This document shows, one piece after another, positions 20,339-29,585 of a stretch of 64,000 bases of DNA (within the stretch, counting starts at the first letter, position 1; each line of letters starts with the position of its first letter). Position numbers and translations under genes: made by a program. The notes beneath the pieces were generated by a model that saw only the letters and a list, made by a program, of their open reading frames with translations, was not told the origin of the DNA and did not search any database. This DNA is from Morganella morganii (lineage in GTDB: Bacteria; Pseudomonadota; Gammaproteobacteria; Enterobacterales; Enterobacteriaceae): positions 911,033-975,032 of the forward strand of contig NZ_NRQY01000001.1 of NCBI RefSeq assembly GCF_003996855.1, written 5' to 3'.

Positions 20339-20488
20339 TTATTGAAAACGTCCTGCATCTCTTGGCGGTGGTGGCGGGCTAATTTTACTGTTACAAATAA
20401 CAGTCTTCTGCGGAGGTGGCGGAGCCATCCACTCATGAGCAGACACTGAGTTCATCATCAGGGCCGAGCTTAATATCATAGTCAGCAT
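20339..20488 (-). CDS. Small putative secreted proline-rich peptide, 49 aa
   Basis: A 49-aa ORF from the ATG at 20488 with a GAGG ribosome site about six bases upstream. It has a probable signal peptide (MLTMILSSALMMNSVSA, cleavage after AHE or ASA-like positions) and a mature part with two proline runs (APPPPQK and SPPPPPRD) around one Cys. I recognise no family. It is the first of three tandem small minus-strand ORFs beside tus; the gaps between them are 80 and 40 bp, so one transcript is plausible. Confidence 0.5.
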   Translation of the reverse strand: MLTMILSSALMMNSVSAHEWMAPPPPQKTVICNSKISPPPPPRDAGRFQ

Positions 20489-20901
20489 GTTAACCTCATT
20501 TTTCTGTTTTATGGAGAAGGGAATATGTGGAACATTTATAACTGTAGTCGTGTGAGTAAGATATTTAAATTAACCTGAAGAGTTATTTTTCATTACATAT
20601 AAATAAAAAACTGTGAAATTAATTATATGGAAGTTACAAATAAATCAGCCACCTTTGCATGACAAGGGTGGCTGGATATTTAAAATAAAAAAATAATAAA
20701 CTATGGCAAGTTATCAATTTTTTTGGAGATGCAAAATAATAATGGTACTACAGTGTTTTTTTTGTCAAACATAATTACAAGGTGAAGCGTCGTTAATTTT
20801 TAGACACAAGTAGCATATACCGAAAAATCAAAACAGAAAATTAACCTGTTGAGGTATTTTATATAACACCGAAATTAGTATCAGTCTGTATTTTATATAT
20901 A
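20489..20901. other. AT-rich intergenic region with a terminator-like hairpin
   Basis: No gene is seen. The sequence is much richer in A and T than its neighbours. A hairpin CAGCCACC-TT...AAGGGTGGCTG lies at 20646-20674. It has AT-rich DNA on both sides and may be a bidirectional terminator. Promoters for the small ORFs would lie between it and 20488. Confidence 0.5.
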
Positions 20902-21864
20902 TTATGAATGAGCATGTTTGTTCAGGTACAGGGTAATCAGAACACCCGTTGCCAGCATGGCAGCGATAAACCAGCCGATGCCATTCCAGTGCCAGTAAGA
21001 CCAGAAAACGCCCCCCAGTGTACCGGCAATACTGGAACCGCCATAATAGGAAAACAGATACAGGGAAGATGCCTGTGCCCTGGCGCGGCGTGCACGGTGG
21101 CCAACCCAGCTGCTGGTAACAGAATGGGCGGCAAAAAATCCGGTGGTCAGTACCAGCATGCCGATCAGAACTGCCGCCAGCGAGCTTCCGAGTGTAATGA
21201 GAATTCCGGTCAGCATCAGAGAAACGGCACCAATTAACACTTTTCCGTAGCCATATTTTCGTGTCAGTGTACCGGCTTTTGATGCACTGTAAGTTCCTGA
21301 TAAATAGACAACAGATAACATACCGACAACCGCCTGACTGAAATGATACGGTGGTTCCATCAGCCGGTAACCGATATAGTTAAACAGGGTGACAAAGCTG
21401 CCCATAATGATAAAACCGGTGGCAAACAGCCACGGCAAACCATCATCGCGGCAGTGCAGTATCAGGTACTTCCACAGACTTTTCGGTTTAAGTGAGCTGG
21501 CCCGGAAATGGCGTGACGGCGGCAGTAACCGCCAGAATAAAAACGCCCCGAACAGAGAAAATTTGCGGCCTACTGCATCTGACAGCGGGCCGGTGATCAG
21601 CAGCCCGATCGCCATAAATCCGGTGGCAAGTGAGAGCGACAAACTCGCTTGTGCCGGCGATACGGCAAAATCCTCTGACAATAACGGCAGAATCGGCTGT
21701 ACAAAATAGAGCAGAGCAAATGTCGCCAGCCCGACCATAAAGAAGGAGAGTGTGACACGCAAATATAGCTTGTCATTGCGCTGGATATAGTGCTGTTTTG
21801 TCTGATTATCCTGTACCGGTGAAGCCGTCCGGCTGTCAGTTATCAGTTTATTCTCATCTGTCAT
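20902..21864 (-). CDS. ynfM: YnfM-like MFS transporter with a large internal deletion
   Basis: The N-terminus (ATFALLYFVQPILPLLSEDF, ITGPLSDAVGRK) and the C-terminal half (SRHFRASSLKPKSLW, MGSFVTLFNYIGYRL, LYLFSYYGGSSIAGTLGG) match E. coli YnfM, a 12-helix drug/sugar-type MFS protein of about 417 aa. Here the product is only 320 aa. Residue 101 onward (KFSLFGAF) jumps straight to the segment before the central loop (LFWRLLPPSRHF). About 97 residues, roughly helices 3 to 6, are missing, but the frame is kept. Transport function is doubtful. It is divergent from its likely LysR regulator. Confidence 0.88.
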   Translation of the reverse strand: MTDENKLITDSRTASPVQDNQTKQHYIQRNDKLYLRVTLSFFMVGLATFALLYFVQPILPLLSEDFAVSPAQASLSLSLATGFMAIGLLITGPLSDAVGRKFSLFGAFLFWRLLPPSRHFRASSLKPKSLWKYLILHCRDDGLPWLFATGFIIMGSFVTLFNYIGYRLMEPPYHFSQAVVGMLSVVYLSGTYSASKAGTLTRKYGYGKVLIGAVSLMLTGILITLGSSLAAVLIGMLVLTTGFFAAHSVTSSWVGHRARRARAQASSLYLFSYYGGSSIAGTLGGVFWSYWHWNGIGWFIAAMLATGVLITLYLNKHAHS

Positions 21865-21973
21865 ACACTTATCTCAGAATCTTGTAATAAGACAAAGCAT
21901 AAAAAGATGCTGGTATTTTGTCTAATATATTAATACTCTTGATTGATATGTTTTACGACTCAATGAGGGAATA

Positions 21974-22873
21974 ATGATCGAATTCCGCCATCTGCGCTAT
22001 TTTATTGCGGTCGCCGAAGAACTGCATTTCGGACGGGCGGCAGAGCGTCTTAATATCTCTCAGCCCCCGCTCAGTCAGCAAATTCAGGCACTTGAAAATG
22101 CAATTCCGGCTAAATTACTGGCACGGAACAACCGGAATGTCAGTCTGACCCCCGCAGGGGAAATATTTCTGCGCGAGGCTTATCAAATCCGCACTCAGAT
22201 TGAGGCGGCAGTTGAAAAAGCGGCCAGAATGGATCGCGGGGAACTGGGCGAGGTATCTGTCGGTTTTACCTCCACAACACCTTTTATGCGCCATATCACG
22301 GCTACATTTCGCCAGTACCGTGAAATGTACCCGGATGTGGCTATTCATATGCATCAGATGAATACTAAACAGCAGATCAATCCGCTGCTGAGCGGCAGGA
22401 TTGACTTTGGCGTGATGCGTAATACACAACTGCCGGATAACCTGGTCCATGAGCTGCTGTTTAAAGAGCGGTTTATGCTGGCGGTCTATGATGATGATCC
22501 GCTGATGAAATACCTAAAAACAGGTATTTCCCTGGATATGCTGAGTGGCGTACCATTGGTTTTCTTTGAACGGGATGTGGGCACGGCATTGTATGATGAA
22601 ATCATCAATTTACTGAAAGGTGCAGGAATCACACCGGTGATAGCCCAGGAAGCAGGTGAGGCGATGACAATTTTGGGGCTGGTTTCCGCCGGGTTAGGTG
22701 TTTCGCTGGTAACGGAATCATTCACCCGGATGAAAGTCGATGGTGTCCGCTATATTCATTTAGCTGAAAATCAGGCATTTTCTGAAGTCTGGCTTGTGTA
22801 TCATAAGCACAATACACTTTCTCCGGCCGGTCAGCGGTTGATAGCAATGCTGAAAAATAATGTGTTCCGCTGA
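21974..22873 (+). CDS. ynfL: LysR-family regulator, YnfL-like
   Basis: A 299-aa LysR-type regulator. The winged helix-turn-helix occupies residues 1-60 (MIEFRHLRYFIAVAEELHFG, LNISQPPLSQQIQALE). The effector-binding domain is residues about 90-290, with VSVGFTSTTPF and EAGEAMTILGLVSAGLGVSL. It is divergent from the ynfM-like gene, as ynfL-ynfM are adjacent in E. coli, and probably controls it through the 109-bp gap. The regulator looks intact although its presumed target carries a deletion. The effector is unknown. Confidence 0.88.
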   Translation: MIEFRHLRYFIAVAEELHFGRAAERLNISQPPLSQQIQALENAIPAKLLARNNRNVSLTPAGEIFLREAYQIRTQIEAAVEKAARMDRGELGEVSVGFTSTTPFMRHITATFRQYREMYPDVAIHMHQMNTKQQINPLLSGRIDFGVMRNTQLPDNLVHELLFKERFMLAVYDDDPLMKYLKTGISLDMLSGVPLVFFERDVGTALYDEIINLLKGAGITPVIAQEAGEAMTILGLVSAGLGVSLVTESFTRMKVDGVRYIHLAENQAFSEVWLVYHKHNTLSPAGQRLIAMLKNNVFR

Positions 22874-22899
22874 GCGGAACCTGATTATCAGGAGTTCGG

Positions 22900-23670
22900 A
22901 TGTTCCGGCGATACTGGTTTTTTGCTGTTACTGCTTTCCTTTTTCTTTTATATACAGGCACAACGGGTGCCGCGGTATCGCTCAGTCATTTTTATCAGCA
23001 GGATGGTTCACGTAAGATCACTGCTGAAAATATCACTGCGCTGACCGGGCAATTTCTTGGTGTACCTTACCGTGCCGGTCAGCTGATAGGTTCACCGGCA
23101 TCACCGGAAATTTTGGTGGCTGATCTGAATGCCCTCGACTGCTTCACCTTTCTGGATTACACCGAAGCACTGAAACGCAGCCCGCAGCAACAGGATTTCC
23201 GGAACAGACTGATGCATATCCGCTATAAAAACGGAGAAGTGAGTTACTATCAGCGCCGTCATTTTTTGTCGGATTGGGTCAGTGAACCACGACCTGTTGC
23301 ACTGGATATCACCCGGCAGCTTTCGCCGGATTATCATGTGACACATAAGATGCTGAATCAAAAGAAAAATGGCACACGTTATATTGCTGATCTTCCTGTC
23401 ACGGCGCGGGAGATTGCCTGGCTGCCGGTTTCCTCGCTGACACCTGCCGTGCTTTCTCAGTTGCAGACCGGAGATTATATCGGTATTTATTCTGACCGTC
23501 CGGGGCTGGACGTATCTCATGCCGGCGTTATTATCCGGACCCCGGCCGGGCTGTTTTTACGCAATGCATCATCAAAACGGAATGAACAGCGGGTGATTGA
23601 TTCACCGTTACCGGAATATCTGCATAATAAAAGAGGAATTGTGGTTTATCGTTCTGCTTTTACGCCCTGA
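22900..23670 (+). CDS. DUF1460 protein, NlpC/P60-like amidase fold
   Basis: A 256-aa exported protein. The signal peptide is residues 1-24. The DUF1460 domain, related to N-acetylmuramoyl-L-alanine amidases of the NlpC/P60 superfamily, follows. The likely catalytic Cys is in NALDCFTFLDYTEA and the His in LDVSHAGVIIRT. LGVPYRAG and HFLSDW are family motifs. It probably acts on murein peptides or small amides in the periplasm. The start has a CAGGAG ribosome site and lies 26 bp after the LysR gene on the same strand. The substrate is unproven. Confidence 0.82.
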   Translation: MFRRYWFFAVTAFLFLLYTGTTGAAVSLSHFYQQDGSRKITAENITALTGQFLGVPYRAGQLIGSPASPEILVADLNALDCFTFLDYTEALKRSPQQQDFRNRLMHIRYKNGEVSYYQRRHFLSDWVSEPRPVALDITRQLSPDYHVTHKMLNQKKNGTRYIADLPVTAREIAWLPVSSLTPAVLSQLQTGDYIGIYSDRPGLDVSHAGVIIRTPAGLFLRNASSKRNEQRVIDSPLPEYLHNKRGIVVYRSAFTP

Positions 23671-23765
23671 TTGTGAATCATTTCACAGTTTTACGTGAAG
23701 CCACTTACTAAGTGTGTATTTATTCGGAAGATTAATATCTTAGCATTATAAACTCAGGATTATTA

Positions 23766-24968
23766 TTGGTGAAACCTTCAGCGCAGCCCGGGCATATTGA
23801 CCATATAAAACAAACCAATATGGGGGTTGTGTACCGTTATATTGACCGTGAAGGCCCTATTTCCCGTATTTCCCTCTCGAAAAAAGCACAACTGGCACCG
23901 GCAAGTATCACGAAGATTACCCGTGAACTGATGGATGCGCATCTGGTCCGGGAAACGGAGTTTCCGAGATTAGGTTTTCGCGGACGTCCGGCGGTAGGGC
24001 TGAAAACGGATTGCGACGGCTGGCATTTTTTGTGTATCCGTATTAACAAAGGGGAATTGGTTTTTGCCCTGCGGGAACTGAGCGGAAAATTGCTGGCTGA
24101 AGATATTATTGATTTTCCGGCAAATAACCGGGACTTTGTCACACCGTTTCTGGCACAGGTCGATGCCTTCTTTTCACGGAATAACCGGATAACAGAGCGG
24201 CTCACTGCAATTGCCATCACCACGGATGCGATTGTTGATCCTGCAAACGGCATTATCCGCCATTCCCCGTACTATCAGCTGACGGATTTACCGGTGGCGG
24301 AAATTCTTTACCAGCATACCGGGATGCCGGTATTCCTTCAGCACGGCATTTCAGCCTGGTCTCTGGCAGAATATTTTTTCGGTGCGGCGAAAGAGTGTAA
24401 AAATATTATTCAGCTGGTGATTGATGAAAATGTCGGTGCCGCCATTATTACTGACGGCGCGCTGCTGCATGCCGGCAGTCACAGCACAGCGGAAATCGGT
24501 CATACCCAAATCAATGCTCAGGGTAAACCCTGTTATTGCGGCAATCACGGTTGTCTGGAAACGGAAATTGGTCTGCACCATGTGCTGGAAACGGCAGCGC
24601 AGTTTCTGGACACACCTGACGGACAATTGCCGACTGCGGCGATATTGTGTCGTGCGGCACTGGACGGTAACACGGCGGCCTGTGAACTGATAGAGAAAGT
24701 AGGGCAGCATATCGGGGATATTGCGGCGGTGATGGTCAATATCTTTAATCCGGAGATTATTCTGATTGGTTCACCGCTAAACCCGGCATCGTCTGTTCTG
24801 TTTCCTGCCATCCGGGCCCGGATCATACAGCGCGCCTTACCGGCATTCAGCCGTGAACTGACAATGACTTCATGTGAATTTAATAATTGCGGAACATTAC
24901 CCGGTGCAGCGTTAATCAAAGAGGCGCTGTATAACGGCTCGCTTCTCATCAAACTGATGGATGGTTAA
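23766..24968 (+). CDS. mlc: ROK-family transcriptional repressor Mlc
   Basis: Mlc represses ptsG, pts and other sugar genes and is sequestered by unphosphorylated EIICB-Glc when glucose is transported. The 400-aa product has the N-terminal HTH (ISLSKKAQLAPASITKITREL) and a ROK domain with IGHTQINAQGKPCYCGNHGCLE, containing the zinc-binding C-x-CG-xx-GC motif. PGHIDHIKQTN matches the E. coli start. The start codon is TTG at 23766 or GTG at 23769; both are suitably placed after AGGA at 23756, and the former gives the MV start seen in E. coli. Confidence 0.93.
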   Translation: MVKPSAQPGHIDHIKQTNMGVVYRYIDREGPISRISLSKKAQLAPASITKITRELMDAHLVRETEFPRLGFRGRPAVGLKTDCDGWHFLCIRINKGELVFALRELSGKLLAEDIIDFPANNRDFVTPFLAQVDAFFSRNNRITERLTAIAITTDAIVDPANGIIRHSPYYQLTDLPVAEILYQHTGMPVFLQHGISAWSLAEYFFGAAKECKNIIQLVIDENVGAAIITDGALLHAGSHSTAEIGHTQINAQGKPCYCGNHGCLETEIGLHHVLETAAQFLDTPDGQLPTAAILCRAALDGNTAACELIEKVGQHIGDIAAVMVNIFNPEIILIGSPLNPASSVLFPAIRARIIQRALPAFSRELTMTSCEFNNCGTLPGAALIKEALYNGSLLIKLMDG

Positions 24969-25142
24969 GTAATTCTGTAGTGTTCATCTTTGACATAAAA
25001 CAAATAAATGACAAGGATTTGTTTATGAAAACAGGATTTTCGCAAAAAATTGCGCTGGCGCAAGCCTGATATAAACCGGATGTCTTACACTGCTTCCGTT
25101 ATCAATTTTGATACGCACCTCTTGATATAACGGAAAACATCT

Positions 25143-25832
25143 ATGTTAAGGCGCTTGTTTATCACCGGCACAGATACGAATATCGGCAAAACTGTTGCGA
25201 CGCGGGCTTTACTGCAAGCCATCAACCGCCTGGGTAAATCTGTCGTTGGCTATAAACCAATCGCGACAGAATACCATGACACACTTAACGGTAAACGTAA
25301 CCGTGACGCTATGATCCTGCATGACTCATCATCTGTTGATGTTTCTTATCAGGATATCAATCCGGTAATGCTGGAAAATAATTATGGTCAGACGACCACT
25401 GAAGTTCAGTTTCCTGCATTATCACAGGGACTGGAAAAATTAAGTCATCTGGCGGATCAGGTTGTGGTGGAAGGGAACGGCGGATGGCGTTATTTACTGA
25501 ATAACGACACTTTTTTATCCGATTGGGTGAAAAAGGAGAAACTGCCGGTGATCCTGGTGGTCGGGATTCAGTCCGGCTGTGTGAATCATGCATTATTAAC
25601 CGCCGAAGCCATTAAAAATGATGGTCTGGAGATTATCGGCTGGATTGCAAACCGGATAAACCCGGGGTTATCACACTATGCACAGGTAATGGATCGTTTA
25701 CTGACACATTTGCCGGCACCATTGCTGGGCGAGATTCCGTATTTGCTGCGTCCGGAAGAGCGGGAATTGTCGCATTATCTCAACGCAGAGCAGATTGAAA
25801 TACTCTGGGGTGAGGCGTTAGCTGCGTCCTGA
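25143..25832 (+). CDS. bioD: Dethiobiotin synthetase (BioD2/YnfK type)
   Basis: BioD closes the ureido ring of dethiobiotin from DAPA, CO2 and ATP, the penultimate step of biotin synthesis. The 229-aa product has the P-loop GTDTNIGKTVATRALL, KPIATE and VVVEGNGGWRYLL. It corresponds to the second E. coli copy (ynfK), which also follows mlc, rather than to the one in the bio operon. Enzymatic activity of YnfK-type proteins is less certain than that of BioD itself. A terminator follows. Confidence 0.9.
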   Translation: MLRRLFITGTDTNIGKTVATRALLQAINRLGKSVVGYKPIATEYHDTLNGKRNRDAMILHDSSSVDVSYQDINPVMLENNYGQTTTEVQFPALSQGLEKLSHLADQVVVEGNGGWRYLLNNDTFLSDWVKKEKLPVILVVGIQSGCVNHALLTAEAIKNDGLEIIGWIANRINPGLSHYAQVMDRLLTHLPAPLLGEIPYLLRPEERELSHYLNAEQIEILWGEALAAS

Positions 25833-25851
25833 ATCTCCGGTAAGAATATAC

Positions 25852-25878
25852 AAAAGGGCTGATAAATCAGCCCTTTTT
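25852..25878 (+). terminator. Terminator after bioD
   Basis: The stem AAAAGGGCTGAT / ATCAGCCCTTTT (25852-25863 and 25866-25877) with T and A runs on both sides. It is suitable for both bioD and the convergent small DUF1161 gene. Confidence 0.88.
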
Positions 25879-25904
25879 CATGGTCAAAATCTGACAGCGA
25901 GTTA

Positions 25905-26141
25905 TTATTTACGCAGATAAATAATATTCTGAGTTTCGTTGTCGCAGTTACCCACAATTTGACCTTCTGCCTGCGCCGCTTCTTCAGCCGGAACTACAGT
26001 CAGTGTAAAACCGTCAGCAGGAACACCATTGCTGATGATTTTCTGCGAAATTTCCTCAGTCACACTTTCACATGATGCCTGCGCCATAACAGGTGCAACG
26101 GCAAAGAGAACAGCACTGAGCGCAATCAGTTTTTTCATCAT
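25905..26141 (-). CDS. Small periplasmic DUF1161 protein (YnfD-like)
   Basis: A 78-aa exported protein with a signal peptide (residues 1-22, APVMAQA) and a DUF1161 core with two cysteines (ASCESVTEEISQKI and IVGNCDNETQNIIYL) that likely form a disulfide. It is similar to E. coli YnfD. NGVPADGFTLTVV is the family's conserved centre. No function is established. It follows the DUF1283 gene by 16 bp on the same strand, and the two probably form one unit. Confidence 0.82.
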   Translation of the reverse strand: MMKKLIALSAVLFAVAPVMAQASCESVTEEISQKIISNGVPADGFTLTVVPAEEAAQAEGQIVGNCDNETQNIIYLRK

Positions 26142-26157
26142 TTATCCTTAAATGTGT

Positions 26158-26523
26158 TTATTTCCAGCCAGTGGAAACTTCACGCCCTGAATTTGCGTCA
26201 AGGCAGCGCAGCGTATTAGGTTCCCAATACGCGGTAACGACCGAACTTTTTAAGCATGCATCTTCAGCATCAATTGCACGGTCAACTTTATCGAACTCTT
26301 TTTCAGCACGGCGGTTGACCTTCTGACGCAGAGAGCGGGTATCATCCCATTGCTCTTTTTCCTGGCGTGCTCTCTCTTTTTCAAGTGCAGTATCGCCGCC
26401 GCTGATCACACAAGTGCTGCCGGGGCTGCAATTTGTGGTGGCAGCGCCTGCATGAGCTGCAAACATGAAAGGTGCAGCAAAGGCAGTTGCGATAAACCAC
26501 TTTTTGAGCATGGAGTTAGTCAT
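26158..26523 (-). CDS. ynfB: DUF1283 protein, YnfB-like
   Basis: A 121-aa exported protein. It has a signal peptide (residues about 1-27) and the DUF1283 motif [16 protein letters not shown]...EFDKVD. The C-terminal [17 protein letters not shown] is nearly identical to E. coli YnfB. Its role is unknown; it is probably periplasmic. I start it at the ATG at 26523, which has a GAGGAAA site upstream. The frame runs on 18 codons further without a signal peptide. It is paired with the DUF1161 gene. Confidence 0.86.
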   Translation of the reverse strand: MTNSMLKKWFIATAFAAPFMFAAHAGAATTNCSPGSTCVISGGDTALEKERARQEKEQWDDTRSLRQKVNRRAEKEFDKVDRAIDAEDACLKSSVVTAYWEPNTLRCLDANSGREVSTGWK

Positions 26524-26691
26524 TGTCGTGTTTTCCTCAAAGTTCAAACCTGCAAACGTCATTTTGATCGTGAACATTATAGCAAAGTGTATTTATGCAC
26601 CAATAAAAGACAACGTTTTTCGGCGATAATTTCAGGTAATTTAAGAAAATTACCTGATTATACGGATGCCGGCTTATCTTTTGTGGTGGTT

Positions 26692-27441
26692 TCAGCCTTC
26701 GCGGTGCACACTCAGCCCGGCGAATGACTGACAGACCGGCATCATTTCCATAGTATTGATATTTACGTGCGGCGGCAATGTTGCAACCCAGAAAACCGCT
26801 TCTGCAATATCATCCGGCATCAGCGGATCGGTATCTTTGTAAGTATCTGCGGCTTTTCCTTCATCTCCGCGATAGCGGATTCCGGAGAATTCTGTACCGC
26901 CGACCATGCCCGGCTCAATATCAGTCACACGGATTTTCTTGCCGGATAAATCTGCGCGCAATGCGAGACTAAACTGACGGACAAAGGCTTTGGTTCCGCA
27001 GTAAACGTTACCACCGGCATACGGCCATGACCCGGCAGTTGAGCCCAGGTTAATGATATGACCACGGTTTCTTTCCACCATGCCCGGCAGAATAGCGCGC
27101 GTCATATGGAGCAGACCTTTGATATTGGTGTCCACCACCACATCCCATTCCGCCGGGTTGCCTTTATCAACCGTTTCCATGCCCAGTGCCAGACCGGCGT
27201 TATTGACCAGAACATCAATCTGGCGCAGGGATTCAGGGAGTGAGTTAATCACATTATCGACCGCCGGGCTGTCTGTCATATCCAGTGCCAGCGGGAAAAA
27301 TTTGCTTCCGAACTCTTTTTGCAGTTTCGCCAGGCGCTCAATACGGCGGCCGGTGCCGATAACAGTATGGCCGTTCTCAATAAATTTGCGGGCAAATGCC
27401 TCACCAAAACCTGCGGTTGCACCTGTAATTAAAACAATCAT
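26692..27441 (-). CDS. ydfG: NADP-dependent short-chain dehydrogenase YdfG
   Basis: YdfG oxidises 3-hydroxy acids and L-allo-threonine/serine and, in E. coli, reduces malonic semialdehyde. The 249-aa protein has the Rossmann GATAGFGEAFARKF, NNAGLALG, the catalytic Ser-Tyr-Lys triad (STAGSWPYAGGNVY..TKAF) and the conserved C-terminal MMPVCQSFAGL. The start at 27441 is preferred over 27444 because GGAG then lies six bases away. The long upstream frame extension has no homology. Confidence 0.93.
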   Translation of the reverse strand: MIVLITGATAGFGEAFARKFIENGHTVIGTGRRIERLAKLQKEFGSKFFPLALDMTDSPAVDNVINSLPESLRQIDVLVNNAGLALGMETVDKGNPAEWDVVVDTNIKGLLHMTRAILPGMVERNRGHIINLGSTAGSWPYAGGNVYCGTKAFVRQFSLALRADLSGKKIRVTDIEPGMVGGTEFSGIRYRGDEGKAADTYKDTDPLMPDDIAEAVFWVATLPPHVNINTMEMMPVCQSFAGLSVHREG

Positions 27442-27640
27442 CATATACTCCGAATCTGTCAGCGGGGGTCCCCGGAAAAAAGAACAATAACCATGGCGAT
27501 ATAATACCGGTGGTAATATCGTAATAGTGTATCGTGTCTGCATGACAGAAAGCGGGTCACAGATTCCGTTTTTCAGTTTTCATCACGGAAAAACACTGAA
27601 ACTAATCAATAACAACCTGATTATGTACAGGAGACGAAAA

Positions 27641-28048
27641 ATGATTCAGGGGCAATGTTTATGCGGTAAAGTGACAGTCTCTGTGCCGCAGGCGGTGCAT
27701 GATGTTTCTGTCTGTCATTGCGGTATGTGCAGAAAATGGAATGGCGCGCCGTTTATGTCTGTGGATTGCGGCAGTGATGTCACTCTCAGCGGTGAGGAAT
27801 ATATTACCCGCTATCACTCCTCTGAGTGGGGTGACCGCTGTTTCTGCCGTGAGTGCGGGACACATCTGTTTTATTATCTGAAACCGGCAGATCAGTATTA
27901 TGTCTCTGCGGCATTGCTGGGGGAAACACAGGAATCCCGTCTGGCTATGCAGATATACACTGACTGCAAACCGGCGTATTACAATTTTGCGGAAAAAACG
28001 CCGATGCTGACGGAGCAGGACATTCTGGCGATGTTTGAAGCCAAATAA
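27641..28048 (+). CDS. GFA-family (glutathione-dependent formaldehyde-activating-like) protein
   Basis: A 135-aa zinc-binding protein of the GFA/CENP-V fold. Cysteine pairs lie in GQCLCGKVTV, CHCGMCRKWNG and CFCRECGTHLFY, the typical zinc ligands. Many members are annotated from Gfa, the enzyme that joins glutathione and formaldehyde, but most have unknown substrates and that activity cannot be inferred here. The ATG at 27641 follows a CAGGAG site at 27628. It stands alone between divergent ydfG and convergent prpD. Confidence 0.85.
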   Translation: MIQGQCLCGKVTVSVPQAVHDVSVCHCGMCRKWNGAPFMSVDCGSDVTLSGEEYITRYHSSEWGDRCFCRECGTHLFYYLKPADQYYVSAALLGETQESRLAMQIYTDCKPAYYNFAEKTPMLTEQDILAMFEAK

Positions 28049-28053
28049 AGCAG

Positions 28054-28087
28054 AAAGCGGATACCGGGGTATCCGCTTCATTTTTTC
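28054..28087. terminator. Bidirectional terminator between the GFA gene and prpD
   Basis: The stem AAGCGGATACC / GGTATCCGCTT (28055-28065 and 28068-28078), followed by CATTTTTT on the plus strand. It lies between two converging genes and ends the prpBCD transcript at prpD, so prpE is not part of this operon. Confidence 0.8.
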
Positions 28088-28107
28088 TGCGTTGCCGGGC
28101 AGAGAAA

Positions 28108-29559
28108 TTAAATAACAAACAGATCCATAAACTCGCTGACTGACATGGATTCGAGTGTTTTACGGTCACGGGCAGCATTCAGAATGCGCTGTTGCTGTGT
28201 TTCCGGGAACATACGCGCCAGGTTGGTGCGGAATTTCGCCAGCAGCAGCGGAATACCTTCCTCACGGCGGCGGGCGTGCCCGACCGGATATTCCACCACC
28301 ACTTCATCCAGCACGGTACCGTCTTTCAGCGTTACCGTCAGGGCGTTGGCGATAGAGCGTTTTTCCGGATCATGGTAATCACGGGTAAACGCAGTATCTT
28401 CCTCACAGTGAATGCGGGCGCGCAGTGCATCGATACGGCTGTCTGATGCGATACCATCTTCATAATCTGCTGCTGTCAGGCGACCGAAGATCAGCGGAAC
28501 CGCCACCATATACTGGATACAGTGGTCACGGTCAGCCGGGTTATTCAGCGGGCCGTGTTTATCGATAATACGGATACAGGCTTCATGAGTACGGATAGTG
28601 ACGTTCTCAATATCATCTGCCGTTTTACCCAGTGCCGCCAGTTTGTGATGCAGCGTCATCGCCGCTTCAACGGCAGTCTGAGAGTGGAATTCGGCCGGGA
28701 ATGAAATCTTGAACAGCACGTTTTCCATCACATAAGAGCCGTAATCGCGCTGGAATTTAAATGGCTTGCCGTCAAACAGCACATCATAGAAACCCCAGGT
28801 TTTGGCGGTGAGTACCGTCGGATACCCCATTTCGCCTTTCTGTGCGAACAGAGCCAGACGCACCGCACGGGAGGTGGCATCACCGGCAGCCCAGGATTTA
28901 CGTGAGCCGGTATTCGGTGCATGGCGGTAGGTACGCAGAGACTGTCCGTCCACCCACGCATGGGAAACAGCGCTCAGTAACTGCTCACGATCCAGCCCCA
29001 GCATTTCACCGACAACCGCCGTGGATGCGACTTTCACCAGCACAACGTGGTCGAGACCGACTTTATTGAATGAGTTTTCCAGTGCCAGGCAGCCCTGAAT
29101 TTCATGGGCCTTGATCATGGCCGTCAGCACACGTTTCAGCGGCAGTGGTGCTTTGCCTTTGGCAATCGCTTCACGGGACAACCAGTCTGCAACCGCCAGG
29201 ATACCGCCGAGGTTATCCGACGGATGACCCCATTCCGCTGCCAGCCAGGTGTCGTTGAAATCCAGCCAGCGGATCATCGCGCCGATATTGAAAGCGGCCT
29301 GCACCGGGTCAAGCTGAAATTGTGTCCCCGGGACTTTGGCACCGTTCGGGACAATGGTTCCCGGCACAACAGGGCCGAGCATTTTTCTGCATGCCGGATA
29401 TTCCAGGGCTTCCAGACCGCAGCCCAGGGTATCCAGGAAGCAGTGATACGCAGTGTCATAAGCGCGATCACTACTGATTTCCATATTCAGAACGTAATCA
29501 GTGATGTCCTGAATGACCTTGTCGTACTCTTGATGCTGCGGGGTAAAAGATGCTGACAT
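28108..29559 (-). CDS. prpD: 2-methylcitrate dehydratase
   Basis: PrpD dehydrates 2-methylcitrate to 2-methyl-cis-aconitate in the methylcitrate cycle that turns propionyl-CoA into pyruvate. The 483-aa product has the usual MmgE/PrpD length and motifs: [10 protein letters not shown] near the N-terminus, [34 protein letters not shown], and [15 protein letters not shown] in the C-terminal lobe. It is 26 bp after prpC and is the last gene of the cluster. Confidence 0.96.
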   Translation of the reverse strand: MSASFTPQHQEYDKVIQDITDYVLNMEISSDRAYDTAYHCFLDTLGCGLEALEYPACRKMLGPVVPGTIVPNGAKVPGTQFQLDPVQAAFNIGAMIRWLDFNDTWLAAEWGHPSDNLGGILAVADWLSREAIAKGKAPLPLKRVLTAMIKAHEIQGCLALENSFNKVGLDHVVLVKVASTAVVGEMLGLDREQLLSAVSHAWVDGQSLRTYRHAPNTGSRKSWAAGDATSRAVRLALFAQKGEMGYPTVLTAKTWGFYDVLFDGKPFKFQRDYGSYVMENVLFKISFPAEFHSQTAVEAAMTLHHKLAALGKTADDIENVTIRTHEACIRIIDKHGPLNNPADRDHCIQYMVAVPLIFGRLTAADYEDGIASDSRIDALRARIHCEEDTAFTRDYHDPEKRSIANALTVTLKDGTVLDEVVVEYPVGHARRREEGIPLLLAKFRTNLARMFPETQQQRILNAARDRKTLESMSVSEFMDLFVI

Positions 29560-29585
29560 ACTTTATCTTCCTTTTTAATTAATTA

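Noticed and set aside
25025..25069. 14-codon ORF (MKTGFSQKIALAQA) with an AAGGA site upstream of bioD
   Set aside because: Too short to support as a gene. It could be a leader peptide, but I see no attenuator structure or regulatory codons.
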